In this document: in pieces, positions 8,205 to 17,232 of the stretch
How positions within the stretch are numbered: position 1 is the stretch's first letter
Layout of the letters: every line of letters starts with the position of its first letter
Assembly (NCBI GenBank): GCA_023249105.1
Contig: JAHFDG010000037.1
Span: forward strand, 1-39,232
Length of the DNA: 39,232 nucleotides
Source: Candidatus Methanoperedens sp.
GTDB lineage: Archaea; Halobacteriota; Methanosarcinia; Methanosarcinales; Methanoperedenaceae
Reading direction: 5' to 3'
Notes under the pieces: generated by a model
Database searches by the model: none
Told to the model about the DNA's origin: nothing
The model's input: only the letters and a program-made list of their open reading frames with translations
Position numbers and translations under genes: made by a program

Positions 8205-9622
8205 TACAATCCCTCCGGCTCTCGTGTATGGAAATCCGTATTCTCTTCAAAAGTGTAAGCGGTGCGCAGGATTGTTGTCTCGTCAAAGTGTTTCCCTATA
8301 ACCTGCATCCCGATTGGCAGCCCGTGTGAAAAACCACACGGCACTGATATTGACGGGACACCTGCAAGGTTTATGGGTACAGTATCAACATCCGCAAGAT
8401 ACAGCGATAGCGGGTCGTCTATTTTTTCACCCAGCTTGAATGCGGGATACGGCATCGTGGGCGCTATAAGTACATCCGCATCCTTAAATGCCAGTTCAAA
8501 ATCCTGCTTTATAAGTGTCCGTACCTTCAGCGCCTTCAAGTAATACTTATCGTGATACCCTGCCGAGAGAGCGTAAGTTCCCAGTAGAATCCTCCGCTTT
8601 ACCTCATCGCCAAAACCTGCTGCCCTCACCTGCGAAAACGTTGTGTGCCAGTCGCTATCCTCGGTGCGTAAGCCGTATCTCATGCCGTCAAACCGCGCAA
8701 GGTTGGATGAAGCCTCGCTCATTGCGATTATATAATAAGCGGACAGGGCATATTTCGTGTGGGGCATCTTTACCTTGATTCTGGTAGCGCCGAGGTCCTC
8801 CAGTGTATGTATTGCGTTCCAGACAGCCTTTTCCACATTTTCATCTGTCCCTTCCCCGAAGTATTCTTCAGGTACGCCAATCTTTAATCCACTCACATCG
8901 TTTTTAAGCGCAGATGAATAATTCACTTCTTTATCAACTGATGTGGAATCACGTGGGTCGTATCCTGCGATTACATCGAAAAGTGCTGCAACATCGCGAA
9001 CAGTGGTTGCAAATGGCCCTATCTGCTCAAGCGAGTTGGCATACGATATAAGTCCGTAACGGGATATGACCCCGTATGTTGGTTTTAGCCCCACCACGCC
9101 GCAGAACGATGCGGGGCAGCGTACCGAGCCGCCTGTGTCCGAACCAAGAGCAATAGGCACTTCGCCCCCAGCCACTGCTGCAGCGCTCCCGCCCGATGAA
9201 CCGCCGGGAACCCTGTCCGTATCCCAGGGATTTCTCGTTGGCCCGTAGAAACTTGTTTCCGTAGAGGTACCCATGGCAAACTCATCCATGTTCGTCTTTC
9301 CGATGATGACGGCTCCCGCTTCTTTTAGCCTCTCAATCACATGGGCATCGTATGGCGGGACATAGCCTGTGAGAATCTTCGATGCGCATGTTGTCAGGAT
9401 GCCTTTTGTGGAAATATTGTCCTTGATTGCAACCGGTATGCCCGCAAGAGATCCTTCGAATCCTTCCGAATCGATTTCTTTTGCGCGCACAAGGGCATTT
9501 TCTTTTGCGACGGTGATAAAAGCATTAAGTTTACTGCTGCCAATCCTTTCAAGATATTCAGCAACAATTTCTTCCGAAGACCCTGCATGAATCCTCTCTT
9601 TCAATTCATTGATTGTTGCCAT
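8204..9622 (-). CDS. gatA: Aspartyl/glutamyl-tRNA amidotransferase subunit A
   Basis: GatA is the amidase subunit that hydrolyses glutamine and passes ammonia to the GatB active site. The 472 residues match the family. The catalytic Ser-cisSer-Lys region is clear: the Lys in PVAIKDNIS, and the Gly/Ser-rich signature [15 protein letters not shown] followed by [18 protein letters not shown]. The C-terminal glutamine-pocket region is also normal ([20 protein letters not shown]). It sits between gatC, which ends directly before its ATG, and gatB (1-nt overlap), so the three are translated as a coupled unit. Confidence 0.97.
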   Translation of the reverse strand: MATINELKERIHAGSSEEIVAEYLERIGSSKLNAFITVAKENALVRAKEIDSEGFEGSLAGIPVAIKDNISTKGILTTCASKILTGYVPPYDAHVIERLKEAGAVIIGKTNMDEFAMGTSTETSFYGPTRNPWDTDRVPGGSSGGSAAAVAGGEVPIALGSDTGGSVRCPASFCGVVGLKPTYGVISRYGLISYANSLEQIGPFATTVRDVAALFDVIAGYDPRDSTSVDKEVNYSSALKNDVSGLKIGVPEEYFGEGTDENVEKAVWNAIHTLEDLGATRIKVKMPHTKYALSAYYIIAMSEASSNLARFDGMRYGLRTEDSDWHTTFSQVRAAGFGDEVKRRILLGTYALSAGYHDKYYLKALKVRTLIKQDFELAFKDADVLIAPTMPYPAFKLGEKIDDPLSLYLADVDTVPINLAGVPSISVPCGFSHGLPIGMQVIGKHFDETTILRTAYTFEENTDFHTREPEGL

Positions 9623-9913
9623 TCACATCATCCTTGGCGCCTTGAAGAACCCATCCTGTTTCTTCGGGGCATTGGATAGCGCTTCTTCCTGTGTGAGGGG
9701 CTTTGCAGGTACGTTTACTTCGTCATCCCTGAACACATTGTTCATCGGCAGGATATGATATGTGGGCTCAACATCTTCCGTATCGACTTCATCAAGTTCC
9801 CCGAAATAATCAAGAACCGAATTGAGCCTGGGTGTATATTTTTCCTTATCTTCCTCGCTCAGTTCAAGGCGGGCAAGCCATCCCATATGCTCAAGGTCTT
9901 TTTTTGCAATCAT
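9623..9913 (-). CDS. gatC: Aspartyl/glutamyl-tRNA amidotransferase subunit C
   Basis: This 96-residue protein is the small belt subunit that wraps GatA and GatB. The N-terminal helical motif (LEHMGWLARLELSEEDKEKY) and the later segments DEVDTEDVEPTYH, NVFRDDEV and SNAPKKQDGFFKAPRMM are typical GatC. It is the first gene of the leftward gatC-gatA-gatB operon. Together with gatE 6 kb away this implies that both archaeal transamidation routes occur in one genome: GatDE for Gln-tRNA and GatCAB mainly for Asn-tRNA. Confidence 0.95.
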   Translation of the reverse strand: MIAKKDLEHMGWLARLELSEEDKEKYTPRLNSVLDYFGELDEVDTEDVEPTYHILPMNNVFRDDEVNVPAKPLTQEEALSNAPKKQDGFFKAPRMM

Positions 9914-10179
9914 AATGCTTCCTGCAATCTGAATTAAAAGTAATAAGTCTATCGGCTCATAAAATTAAAGCAGTTTTTATACATTGCTTTTAAAAGGCTG
10001 ACAGGGACAAAGGGTAAAAAAATGGTATGTTGTAGAAAAACCTTTAATCCCACCCTTTATCCCAATAATTTATACATAACTCCCGATTAATAAACTTTTC
10101 GGTTTGGTCATGTTGTGCAAAAAATCTCTATCGTTTGTCATTATATTCAAATAACATATTTTCAAACTCTTATGAATGA
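9914..10179. other. Intergenic region upstream of gatC
   Basis: This 266-bp AT-rich stretch should hold the leftward gatCAB promoter. On the minus strand at about 10083-10150 there is a short open stretch reading MTNDRDFLHNMTKPK, which resembles the C-terminal end of a PIN domain (the TNDRDF motif). It is too short and too interrupted to call a gene. Nothing else is evident. Confidence 0.35.
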
Positions 10180-10548
10180 TCAATATTTATAGGAATCAAC
10201 TTCTTCCAAAGGCTTTTTATCTTTTTTTAGAGGTTCGTCTTTGACATCGACATCATGAAAATTTGTTTCCTTTGTTTCTTTGACCCTGCCAACAGTCTCG
10301 GCAATTTTTCGAAGGGATTCTTTGCTTTCTTTTGTTTGCGGTTTGGGCTTTGGTTTTGCTCTTCCTTTTTTCAAAATATAACCCGCAGGCTTTAATTCAG
10401 ATTTTAAAAGTCCAAGTTCAACTTTTCGCTTGTTAATCAAATCAAGAATCGGCTTCCTTGCGTTTTCAGGCAATTTTTCAAGCATCCGTTCAAGATTTTC
10501 AAGTGATTTATCCTTTTCCGGCTGTTTGTCTGTAATTTCGTTTCCCAT
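10180..10548 (-). CDS. Hypothetical charged protein, probably co-transcribed with purD
   Basis: I do not recognise this 122-residue protein. It begins MGNEITDKQPEKDKSL, continues with a helical, Glu/Lys-rich segment (LENLERMLEKLPENARKPI) and then a basic Pro/Lys linker (GRAKPKPKPQTK). The acidic-basic C-terminal tail looks disordered. There are no cysteines, membrane segments or signal peptide. It starts 17 bp after the purD stop, so it is probably in the same leftward transcript. I use the ATG at 10548; an in-frame TTG lies three codons upstream. The composition suggests a nucleic-acid-binding or ribosome-associated accessory protein, but nothing proves it. Confidence 0.65.
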   Translation of the reverse strand: MGNEITDKQPEKDKSLENLERMLEKLPENARKPILDLINKRKVELGLLKSELKPAGYILKKGRAKPKPKPQTKESKESLRKIAETVGRVKETKETNFHDVDVKDEPLKKDKKPLEEVDSYKY

Positions 10549-10565
10549 AATATTCAAGTATATGG

Positions 10566-11867
10566 TTATTCAGCCCTTAACTCTTTCATATGCTGTATCC
10601 TTTTCCTGATAAGCTCATCTGTGCCGATATCATGCCTGCTGTGAAGTGCGCCTTTAAGAGCGGATAGACCTTTTTGCGCTTTCATTTCCGCTTCCCTGAT
10701 AGTATCTGCCATACCAAGGACAGCAATAGCCCTGGAACCTGTGGTGTAGATTTTATTATCCTTTTCATAAACGCTTGAATAAAATAGGAGCGCATCCTTT
10801 ACTTCCACAATTTCCACAACCGAATCCTTCACAGGATTATCAGGGTAGCCAGCAGGAACCGCGTATTTGCACACTGTCGCCTGCTTCTTAAATGTGACCC
10901 TGGTTTTATCCAGCGTCCCGCCAACTATTGCAGCGCATACATCCAGGAAATCATTTTCAAGAATGGGAAGAACATTCATGGCTTCGGGGTCGCCAAAGCG
11001 CGCATTGAATTCGATGACCGATATACCATTTGCCGTAGCCATGAACTGGCCGTATAGCACGCCCTGATACGGCACACCTGTCTCTTTCTTTATGGCAAGA
11101 ACCGTATCTTTCATTATTTTCTTTGCATCCGTGTAATCCGACTCTTTCATGAAGGGCAGGATATCCTTTGAATCATTGTATGAGCCCATGCCGCCTGTAT
11201 TGGGCCCTTTGTCCCCCTCATACGCACGCTTGTGGTCCTGGACCGAGGGCGCGTAAATAAGGGTATTGCCATCCACAAAAGCCTGCACGGTGAACTCCTC
11301 GCCGATTAACCGCTCTTCAATGACAAGGTCATCATTTTTCAGGACTTCCCTGGCATAAACTTTGGCTCCGTTTATGTCAAAATGGTCACCCATAACACGG
11401 ACGCCTTTTCCGCCTGTAAGACCTGCAGGTTTTATGACAACATCGCCAATTTCATCGATAAATTCATCACTACCACTTTCCCCTCTCCTGAACACTTTGA
11501 ATCGCGGGCATCCTGAAATTCTGTATTTTTTCATGAATTCCCGCATCCATGCTTTGTCAAATTCAATTTGGGCAGCAAGCTTTTGCGGTCCAACGACACG
11601 GATACCCGCATCCCGGAGAAGGTCGGGAATGCCTGCCGCAAGCGGGGCTTCAGGACCTATGACTGCAAGTTCGATTTTATTTTTGACAGCATAGTCAATT
11701 ATAGATGGTTCTGTCTCTTTTACGAGCAGGAAATCTTTGCATAAACGCGCTATTCCCGGGTTTTTCTTACTCATTGTTGCATAAAGCTCCGGGTTTTTCC
11801 GGCTTCGGGTAATAGCCTCTGCGATGGCGTGTTCGCGCCCTCCGCCTCCGATTAAAAGTACTTTCAT
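10566..11867 (-). CDS. purD: Phosphoribosylamine-glycine ligase (GAR synthetase)
   Basis: PurD makes glycinamide ribonucleotide from phosphoribosylamine, glycine and ATP, the second step of purine synthesis. The 433 residues match the family. The N-domain has [19 protein letters not shown] and [12 protein letters not shown]. The ATP-grasp region has [25 protein letters not shown] and [16 protein letters not shown] (Mg and ATP ligands). The C-domain ends in a typical Arg/Glu-rich helix. A hypothetical gene follows 17 bp downstream. The divergent membrane-protein gene starts 157 bp away, so the two promoters share this gap. Confidence 0.96.
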   Translation of the reverse strand: MKVLLIGGGGREHAIAEAITRSRKNPELYATMSKKNPGIARLCKDFLLVKETEPSIIDYAVKNKIELAVIGPEAPLAAGIPDLLRDAGIRVVGPQKLAAQIEFDKAWMREFMKKYRISGCPRFKVFRRGESGSDEFIDEIGDVVIKPAGLTGGKGVRVMGDHFDINGAKVYAREVLKNDDLVIEERLIGEEFTVQAFVDGNTLIYAPSVQDHKRAYEGDKGPNTGGMGSYNDSKDILPFMKESDYTDAKKIMKDTVLAIKKETGVPYQGVLYGQFMATANGISVIEFNARFGDPEAMNVLPILENDFLDVCAAIVGGTLDKTRVTFKKQATVCKYAVPAGYPDNPVKDSVVEIVEVKDALLFYSSVYEKDNKIYTTGSRAIAVLGMADTIREAEMKAQKGLSALKGALHSRHDIGTDELIRKRIQHMKELRAE

Positions 11868-12023
11868 AGGATATACCAGAATGTGTTTAAAAATAAAAAT
11901 GTTCTGGTCAATTTGAAATTTTGATTGCCAACGATATTAGGTGATTCGTAATTTCATCTGGTGCGATTTTGGCGTGTCAGGTTTTATAAACATGGCCTTC
12001 ATTAGTGATAACCTAATAAATTT

Positions 12024-12617
12024 ATGAATCCAAAAAAATTTCCCATAGGTTTGATCATTACTATTTTTATCGGAATTACGTTGATATATTTTTCCCCATT
12101 GGATAGTCAGTTGGGCCCTGTGCTAAAATTGGTATATCTTCACGGGGCGTTGATATTTACGGGTCTCTTTTTATTTGCGGCCGTGGGTTTTGTAGGTATT
12201 GCCTCCCTTTTGAGGAACTCATTAAAAGATTTGCTCCTTGACATCGAGAGAACAGCTATTGTATTCTGGCTATCTGCTGCCATTGTTGGCAATATTGCTT
12301 CTGAACTTGCATGGGGTGGTATTTATTGGAATGAACCGAGATTAAAAGTTATAATTATAATATCTCTTATATCATTAAGCGTTTATTTTCTTTCAACTGC
12401 TTCCGGAAACGACAAAATCAAGTCTATCCTTGGAATAGCATTGTCATCGATTGTATTTTTACTGATACTTAGTGCCGGAAAAATAATGCACCCGGTCAAC
12501 CCATTTGGTGCGTCTGATTCATCAATAAGATTCTTTTTTGGAATAATTACTTTTGTATCTTTGATAATCTCTATACAAATCGTTCACTGGCTGTCTCAAA
12601 AAAGAAAAGAAACTTGA
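12024..12617 (+). CDS. Six-helix membrane protein, CcmC-like (possible haem-handling protein)
   Basis: The 197-residue protein has about six hydrophobic helices. A CcmC-like order of landmarks is visible: a first helix with YLHGALIFTGLFL (His40), then helix-loop text ELAWGGIYWNEPRLK (Trp97; compare the tryptophan-rich WG..W...R loop of haem exporters), then SAGKIMHPVNPF (His156) before the last helix. In CcmC the two haem-ligand histidines occupy such positions on either side of the Trp loop. The full WWD signature is not present, so the call is tentative; it could be a diverged CcsA/CcmC relative or an unrelated membrane protein. An organism rich in c-type cytochromes would need such a factor. 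It is monocistronic and convergent with tbp, 9 bp apart. Confidence 0.45.
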   Translation: MNPKKFPIGLIITIFIGITLIYFSPLDSQLGPVLKLVYLHGALIFTGLFLFAAVGFVGIASLLRNSLKDLLLDIERTAIVFWLSAAIVGNIASELAWGGIYWNEPRLKVIIIISLISLSVYFLSTASGNDKIKSILGIALSSIVFLLILSAGKIMHPVNPFGASDSSIRFFFGIITFVSLIISIQIVHWLSQKRKET

Positions 12618-12626
12618 AGATTTGGC

Positions 12627-13193
12627 TTATAATAGCCCTAATCCGTCAAGTTCCACTACAATCTTCTCAACAGCAGCTTCGGCATCCTCAGGTTTTTTCC
12701 CGCCGGTGACTACAAGTTTCCCGGAACCGAATAATAACATAACCACTTTCGGGTTGGATAACCGGTATACAAGACCCGGGAACTGTTCAGGTTCATATTC
12801 TATGTTCTCAAGCCCAAGACCGATAGCGATAGCATTCAGGTTCAGCACTCTTCCAAGATCCGCAGAAGCTACAATATTTTGTATCGTTATTTCAGGTTTC
12901 TTTGTAATATGGACGCCCATCGCCTTTAATTTTTCAAAAACTTTGGAAAGACCGACACCTACATCTGCAATACTTTTTGCTCCGGTGCATACGATCTTAC
13001 CGCTTCCGAAAATAAGAGCGGCAGTTTTTGGGGATGCTGTCCTGTATACGACGCCTGGAAATCTTTCTTTATTATAATCTGCGCCATCAAGAACTCGTAT
13101 GACCTCATTAAGGTCAAGTTTTGCCCCTATAGCAGTCGATGCAACAACATTTTCTATTTTTATAGTCTTCTTTGCTTCGGTTGAATTTACCAT
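12627..13193 (-). CDS. tbp: TATA-box-binding protein
   Basis: TBP nucleates archaeal transcription at TATA boxes with TFB. The 188-residue protein is the usual saddle of two direct repeats: residues ~8-90 (IKIENVVASTAIGAKLDL, then FPGVVYRTASPKTAALIFGSGKIVCTG) and ~98-185 (ITIQNIVASADLGRVLNL, then FPGLVYRLSNPKVVMLLFGS). I choose the ATG at 13193 because GGTGATG lies just upstream; GTG and ATG codons at 13202 and 13199 overlap that ribosome site. Upstream on the minus strand the text around 13210-13232 contains TATTTAAAT and CTATATAAA, so the gene may be read by its own product. No truncation is seen. Confidence 0.96.
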   Translation of the reverse strand: MVNSTEAKKTIKIENVVASTAIGAKLDLNEVIRVLDGADYNKERFPGVVYRTASPKTAALIFGSGKIVCTGAKSIADVGVGLSKVFEKLKAMGVHITKKPEITIQNIVASADLGRVLNLNAIAIGLGLENIEYEPEQFPGLVYRLSNPKVVMLLFGSGKLVVTGGKKPEDAEAAVEKIVVELDGLGLL

Positions 13194-13317
13194 ACTCATC
13201 ACCTTTATATAGGGTATTTAAAGATTTAAATACGTTGGGGTAAAAAATAAAAATTATTTATAATGTGTAAAAAATGAAAACCCTGAAGAAACCTGTTATA
13301 AGAAATCTTTAATTACA

Positions 13318-13409
13318 ATGACAGTGTCTTAGGCAAAAAGCGGCGGGAGGAAATCCCGCAGGGATGTGGCCTTACAAGGCTGAACCATAAAACAATAAAG
13401 GAGAATACA
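13318..13409 (+). promoter_or_regulatory. Structured 5' leader of rpl15e (two hairpins)
   Basis: Between the TATA-rich divergent region and the L15e start lie two clear stems: GCGGG-loop-CCCGC at about 13343-13359 and the near-perfect palindrome GCCTTACAAGGC at about 13370-13381. An AAGGAG ribosome site follows at about 13397. Autoregulation of r-protein genes by leader structures is known in other archaeal operons. Here only the potential to fold is seen. Confidence 0.4.
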
Positions 13410-13997
13410 ATGAAATCAATGTACGCGTTTATTAGAGACGCATGGAAAAAACCCGGAGAATCCGATGTTGGGGAACTCCTGTGGGAAAGACGGCAGGAGT
13501 GGAGACGGGAACCTGCAGTAACAAGATTAGACCACCCTACAAGACTTGACAGGGCAAGGTCGCTTGGCTTCAAGGCAAAACAGGGGATTATCGTCGCGCG
13601 GGTAAGAATAAGAACAGGCGGCAGGCGTAAATCAAGATGGCAGCGCGGACGAAGAACAAAGCACATGGGTGTGAACAAGATAACGCCGGGAAAGAGTATC
13701 CAGAGCATTGCGGAAGAGCGGGCAGCACGGAGATTCCCGAATTTACAGGTATTGAACAGTTACTGGGTTGGACAGGACGGCAAACACAAATGGTATGAGA
13801 CCATTCTTGTGGATACAAGCCACCCTGTAATCAAGAAGGATAAAAACCTGAAATGGATTTGCAATTCCAACCAGAAAGGGCGTGTTTTCAGAGGGAAGAC
13901 AAGCTCGGGCAGGAAAGGCAGAGGCCAGAGGCGAAAGGGCAAGGGTACTGAAAAGACAAGACCGAGCCTGCGTTCGCATCAAAACAAAGGCAAATGA
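13410..13997 (+). CDS. rpl15e: 50S ribosomal protein L15e
   Basis: L15e is an archaeal/eukaryotic large-subunit protein that binds 23S rRNA. The 195 residues match the family: [13 protein letters not shown] at the start, [38 protein letters not shown], then [16 protein letters not shown] and the basic C-terminal tail. The start has a good ribosome site (AAGGAG, about 7 nt upstream). The next gene, an RNA-binding protein, follows 75 bp downstream; this pair is common in archaea and fits a shared translation/RNA-processing role. Confidence 0.97.
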   Translation: MKSMYAFIRDAWKKPGESDVGELLWERRQEWRREPAVTRLDHPTRLDRARSLGFKAKQGIIVARVRIRTGGRRKSRWQRGRRTKHMGVNKITPGKSIQSIAEERAARRFPNLQVLNSYWVGQDGKHKWYETILVDTSHPVIKKDKNLKWICNSNQKGRVFRGKTSSGRKGRGQRRKGKGTEKTRPSLRSHQNKGK

Positions 13998-14072
13998 AAA
14001 ACTTTAAGAAGTTAAATCAAAAGAAGGGTATGCAAAGCATACCCTATACGTCATAAAGGGGCGTAACCCTTT

Positions 14073-14540
14073 ATGAGTGCCCATAATATATCATTTCGCG
14101 CCATAGTTTCGGCAACCGAAAGTGAGGACAGGGTAAAGACTGCCCTGTCGCTTTTTCTTTTTGATAATAAAATAGAATCTACCAATACTGAAGGACATTA
14201 TGGGAATCCTATTACTATCCTCCAGGCGCAGATTAAAGGAAAGAATTGCAAGCGATTTATTGATCTTTTAAAATCAAAACTGACAGAACCTGAACTTAAG
14301 AAATTGAAAAATGAAGTCAGTGAAAGAACTGATGATGAGTGTTGTCTTCATTTAAGGTTCGATAAGCAGGCGGCTTTTCAAGGGACAGTGCAGCTTGCGA
14401 CAACAATCGATACTATTTCTGCAAGAATAAAGCTCAAGGCGTATCCTGCAAGACGCGAGAAAGCAATCGAGGTTGCAGAGACGATCTTTTTATTTCAGGA
14501 TGCTCCGCAAAAACGTAAAAAATCGCTAAAGCTTTCCTGA
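14073..14540 (+). CDS. Archaeal RNA-binding protein (COG1325-type, annotated as exosome-associated)
   Basis: The 155-residue protein starts MSAHNISFRAIVSATESEDR. It has the alternating beta/alpha text of the small archaeal RNA-binding family often placed next to rpl15e or exosome genes (LFLFDNKIESTNTEGHYGNP, LLKSKLTEPELKKL, CCLHLRFDKQAAF). The C-terminal end is basic. No catalytic motif is visible, so a non-enzymatic RNA-binding role is likely. A GGGGG-ATA-CCCCC hairpin shortly after the stop could end this transcript. Family assignment is from recall of the motif pattern and the neighbourhood. Confidence 0.75.
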   Translation: MSAHNISFRAIVSATESEDRVKTALSLFLFDNKIESTNTEGHYGNPITILQAQIKGKNCKRFIDLLKSKLTEPELKKLKNEVSERTDDECCLHLRFDKQAAFQGTVQLATTIDTISARIKLKAYPARREKAIEVAETIFLFQDAPQKRKKSLKLS

Positions 14541-14588
14541 AATATCATTTCCTGAAACAAAACCTTTATCCATTTTAGATACATTTAC

Positions 14589-14626
14589 GGGGGATACCCC
14601 CCATCAAAACCCGTATTTAAACGGGG
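14589..14626 (+). terminator. Two GC hairpins between the RNA-binding gene and tRNA-His
   Basis: GGGGG-ATA-CCCCC at 14589-14602 and CCCGT-ATTTAA-ACGGG at 14610-14625 are adjacent inverted repeats. The first may act as a terminator or transcript end; the second lies only ~10 bp before the tRNA. There is no U-run after either, so the terminator call is tentative. Confidence 0.4.
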
Positions 14627-14635
14627 ATTCAAGGT

Positions 14636-14711
14636 GCCTGGGTGGGGTAGCTGGTTATCCTATGGGACTGTGGATCCTACGACTCGGGTTCGAATCCCGA
14701 CCCGGGCCCCA
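14636..14711 (+). tRNA. tRNA-His (anticodon GTG) with encoded CCA
   Basis: The cloverleaf folds completely. The acceptor stem is GCCTGGG/CCCGGGC. The D arm carries GG in the loop. The anticodon stem TGGGA/TCCTA holds the loop CTGTGGA, giving anticodon GTG at 14670-14672. The variable loop has four bases, and the T arm is TCGGG-TTCGAAT-CCCGA. The discriminator is C (14708), as expected for tRNA-His, and CCA follows at 14709-14711. The base before the acceptor stem is T, so the G-1 of mature tRNA-His is not encoded here. No intron is needed. An integrase gene begins 115 bp downstream, suggesting that this tRNA is or was an attachment site. Confidence 0.93.
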
Positions 14712-14826
14712 AATTTTCTGTTGGAAGCCCTGCATATAGCTGAATATTTTTTAACTGCGCACTTTCACTACTTTCACATGCACTTGCCTATGGATTATAT
14801 CCTCAAAAGTGAGGGATGTGTTAACA

Positions 14827-16011
14827 ATGGATATTCATAACTTCAAGCTCAGATTAGAAAGAACAGAAAAAAGGATACAGAATGCCGCTTTTAGCGAAAA
14901 AAATAAGAAAATTATATTCGATTATAGAAGACAGTTGTTTATCAAAGAACTCTCTGTAGCAAGAATAGATAAATGTTTATCTGTGCTCAACAAAATAGCG
15001 GAAAGGCTGAATAAAGACTTTGACTGTTTGGATAAAGAGGATATTTACTCTTTTTTAGAGTGGGTGCAGCGCAGGGATATAGCGGACTGGACAAAATACA
15101 CCTACAAGCAGGTTTTCAAGACATTTCTTAAACAAACAGGGAAAACCGAGCTCGGAAATCTGATAATCATAAAAAATGTTAAGAATAAAATCCCGGATAT
15201 TTTCACCAGACAAGAAGTTTTGAAAATGATAGAGTGCGCTATGCATCCTATGGATAAAGCTTTGATAGCAGCGCTGTACGAAACAGGCTGCAGGATAGGA
15301 GAACTTGCAAACTTGCAGAACAAGGATGTTCATTTTGATAATTATGGTGCAATTTTTATCGTTAACGGAAAGACCGGATCGAGGCGCGTCAGAGTAATAT
15401 TCTCAGCCCCTTACCTGAGTGCATGGCTTGATTTCCATCCCAAAAAATTAGAACCCAATGCTCCTTTCTGGATAAGACTGGGAGGAAATGGAAGAACTAA
15501 TGGGCTTGAAAGTAATACCTGCCGGCAGCTCCTGTACCCTGCGTTAAGCATGAGGATAAAAAGAATTGCCGGGAGGGCGGGAATCCAAAAACGAGTATAC
15601 AACCATCTTTTCAGGCACACCAGTGCTACTGAAAAGTCTGGAATTCTAACGGATTCGATGATGGATGAATACTTTGGCTGGATACAGGGTTCCAGGATGA
15701 CCCGCATATATGTTCATCGTTCAGGCAAGAACCTGGATGATGCACTTCTCAAAGCGCACGGCCTTGTAAAAGATAATACGCCCCAAGATAAAGAGCTTGC
15801 GCCCATCCAGTGCCCAAGATGCGGCACAGTAAATGGAGTGACAGGCAAGTTCTGTTATAAATGCGGCGCAGCGCTTGATATTATTACAGCTATAAATGTT
15901 GATAAGGAAAAGGTATCTCTCACCATGGAACTTATGGATTTGATAAGACAGGAACCTGCTCTATTAGAGCTTATAAAAGCCCGTATAGAATCCAAGAAAA
16001 CAGGCACTTGA
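14827..16011 (+). CDS. Tyrosine site-specific integrase with C-terminal zinc ribbon
   Basis: The 394-residue recombinase has a SAM-like N-terminal DNA-binding half (to about residue 115). The catalytic half shows Arg in YETGCRIGELANL (about 155), Lys in NGKTGSRRVRV, HLFRHTSAT (HxxR, about 260-263) and the nucleophile Tyr in RIYVHRSG (about 294). The second conserved His is replaced (YFGWIQGSR). After the active site there is a CPRCG-CYKCG zinc ribbon (about 328-350), common in archaeal phage and plasmid integrases. I start at the ATG at 14827, preceded by GAGGGATG; a GTG lies six codons upstream. Its position just after tRNA-His suggests integration there. No second copy of the tRNA 3' end was noticed in the window. 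Confidence 0.9.
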   Translation: MDIHNFKLRLERTEKRIQNAAFSEKNKKIIFDYRRQLFIKELSVARIDKCLSVLNKIAERLNKDFDCLDKEDIYSFLEWVQRRDIADWTKYTYKQVFKTFLKQTGKTELGNLIIIKNVKNKIPDIFTRQEVLKMIECAMHPMDKALIAALYETGCRIGELANLQNKDVHFDNYGAIFIVNGKTGSRRVRVIFSAPYLSAWLDFHPKKLEPNAPFWIRLGGNGRTNGLESNTCRQLLYPALSMRIKRIAGRAGIQKRVYNHLFRHTSATEKSGILTDSMMDEYFGWIQGSRMTRIYVHRSGKNLDDALLKAHGLVKDNTPQDKELAPIQCPRCGTVNGVTGKFCYKCGAALDIITAINVDKEKVSLTMELMDLIRQEPALLELIKARIESKKTGT

Positions 16012-16121
16012 ATACTTTCACCCCGCTTGAGGAATCATTAATATCAATAAAAACAATTTTCACAAATCAAACATGCGCATCGATACATAAAATAACAAAA
16101 AATGCGCCATAGAGGTAGACA

Positions 16122-17204
16122 ATGAAAAATTTCCTTACATGGGAGCAAACGCTGTTTAAGGATAGAGAAATATTTGAGTTTGGGCACGTCCCCGATGAGT
16201 TTCTCTATCGAGAACTGCAGATGAAAAACATCGGATATGCTATCGCGCCTGGGACAGAAGGCAAGCAGCCGCAGAACATAATATGCATTGGTCCACCCGG
16301 AACGGGAAAGACAACTTCGTTCAAAAAAATTATCGATCAAGCAGAACAGATATCCTCTTCAAGCCTCATTTTGGCTTATGTCAACTGCAGATATACTCAG
16401 ACGCATTACTCCGTACTTGCGGAAATCTACAAGAAGATGACCGGAATAGAGCCGCCCACGTCAGGAATAGCATTGAAAAAATTATATGAAAAGGTTGCAG
16501 AAACACTCGCAGCCAAAAATAAGAGCATGTTCGTGATACTGGATGATGCGGATTTTTTGATTTTGAGGAGAATTTTTCATGATGTGGTGAATAATCTTTT
16601 AAGACTTCATGAAGAGTATCCTCTTAACATCGGTTTATGTGCTGTACACAGCGTTTCATATCCACCACTGGATGATATAACGTCGGTATTCATCCCAAAA
16701 ATCGTTAAATTTCCTGCATATACCTGGGACGAAACCTTTGACATCCTGAACAGACGGGTAAAGATCGGGTTATACCCAAATGTTATGGAGACAGGAATTA
16801 TAGAGAAAATATCCGGATGTGCGGTTCCCAAAGGAGATATCAGGTTTGGTATCGATCTTCTAAAAAGATCGGTTATTAATGCAGAAATGCGTGCTTCTAA
16901 GACAGTAGATTTCACAGACGTTGATAACGCACTCATCGAAGCCTCGAAAGATAGATTGAAAAGATATCTGAAAGTATTCACTGATACGGAAACGGCGCTT
17001 CTAAACACCGCGTCTGAAATGGGTACCTCTCATGCCGGTGAGCTTTTCGATGAATTTCATAAGCGTACGAAAAAAGGGTATACTACATTCCATAAAGCGT
17101 TGAATAAGTTAATCAATGCTAAATTGGTAGATACTTATATCGAGAACCGCGGTAAAAATGGCAGGACACGAGTAATAACTGTGAAACAGCCGACATCGGG
17201 TTAA
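16122..17204 (+). CDS. Orc1/Cdc6-type AAA+ replication initiator-like ATPase
   Basis: The 360-residue protein has a Walker A GPPGTGKTT (residues ~57-65), a Walker B VILDDADFL (~137-145), the AAA+ lid region (GDIRFGIDLLKRSVINAEMR) and a C-terminal winged helix (ETALLNTASEMG, then TTFHKALNKLINAKLV). Orc1/Cdc6 proteins bind origins and load the helicase. The N-terminal part is shorter and less typical than in chromosomal Orc1. Coming directly after an integrase, the gene may be the initiator of an integrated plasmid or virus. A GAGGT ribosome site precedes the ATG. I saw no ORB-like origin repeats around it, but only looked by eye. Confidence 0.82.
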   Translation: MKNFLTWEQTLFKDREIFEFGHVPDEFLYRELQMKNIGYAIAPGTEGKQPQNIICIGPPGTGKTTSFKKIIDQAEQISSSSLILAYVNCRYTQTHYSVLAEIYKKMTGIEPPTSGIALKKLYEKVAETLAAKNKSMFVILDDADFLILRRIFHDVVNNLLRLHEEYPLNIGLCAVHSVSYPPLDDITSVFIPKIVKFPAYTWDETFDILNRRVKIGLYPNVMETGIIEKISGCAVPKGDIRFGIDLLKRSVINAEMRASKTVDFTDVDNALIEASKDRLKRYLKVFTDTETALLNTASEMGTSHAGELFDEFHKRTKKGYTTFHKALNKLINAKLVDTYIENRGKNGRTRVITVKQPTSG

Positions 17205-17232
17205 CAACTGCGGTGCTCGATATGCAAACTAA

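Noticed and set aside
10083-10150. PIN-domain-like TNDRDF fragment on the minus strand
   Set aside because: Too short and interrupted on both sides to be called a gene or reliable remnant.
13318-13409. L15e leader as a C/D box sRNA
   Set aside because: A possible C-like ATGACA and a CTGA exist, but no proper C/D, C'/D' spacing could be built.
14610-14625. TATTTAAA in the hairpin as the tRNA-His TATA box
   Set aside because: It lies too close to the tRNA start (about 15-20 bp) for normal archaeal spacing.
14634-14840. 68-codon ORF over the tRNA
   Set aside because: It is the translation of the tRNA-His gene and its flank.
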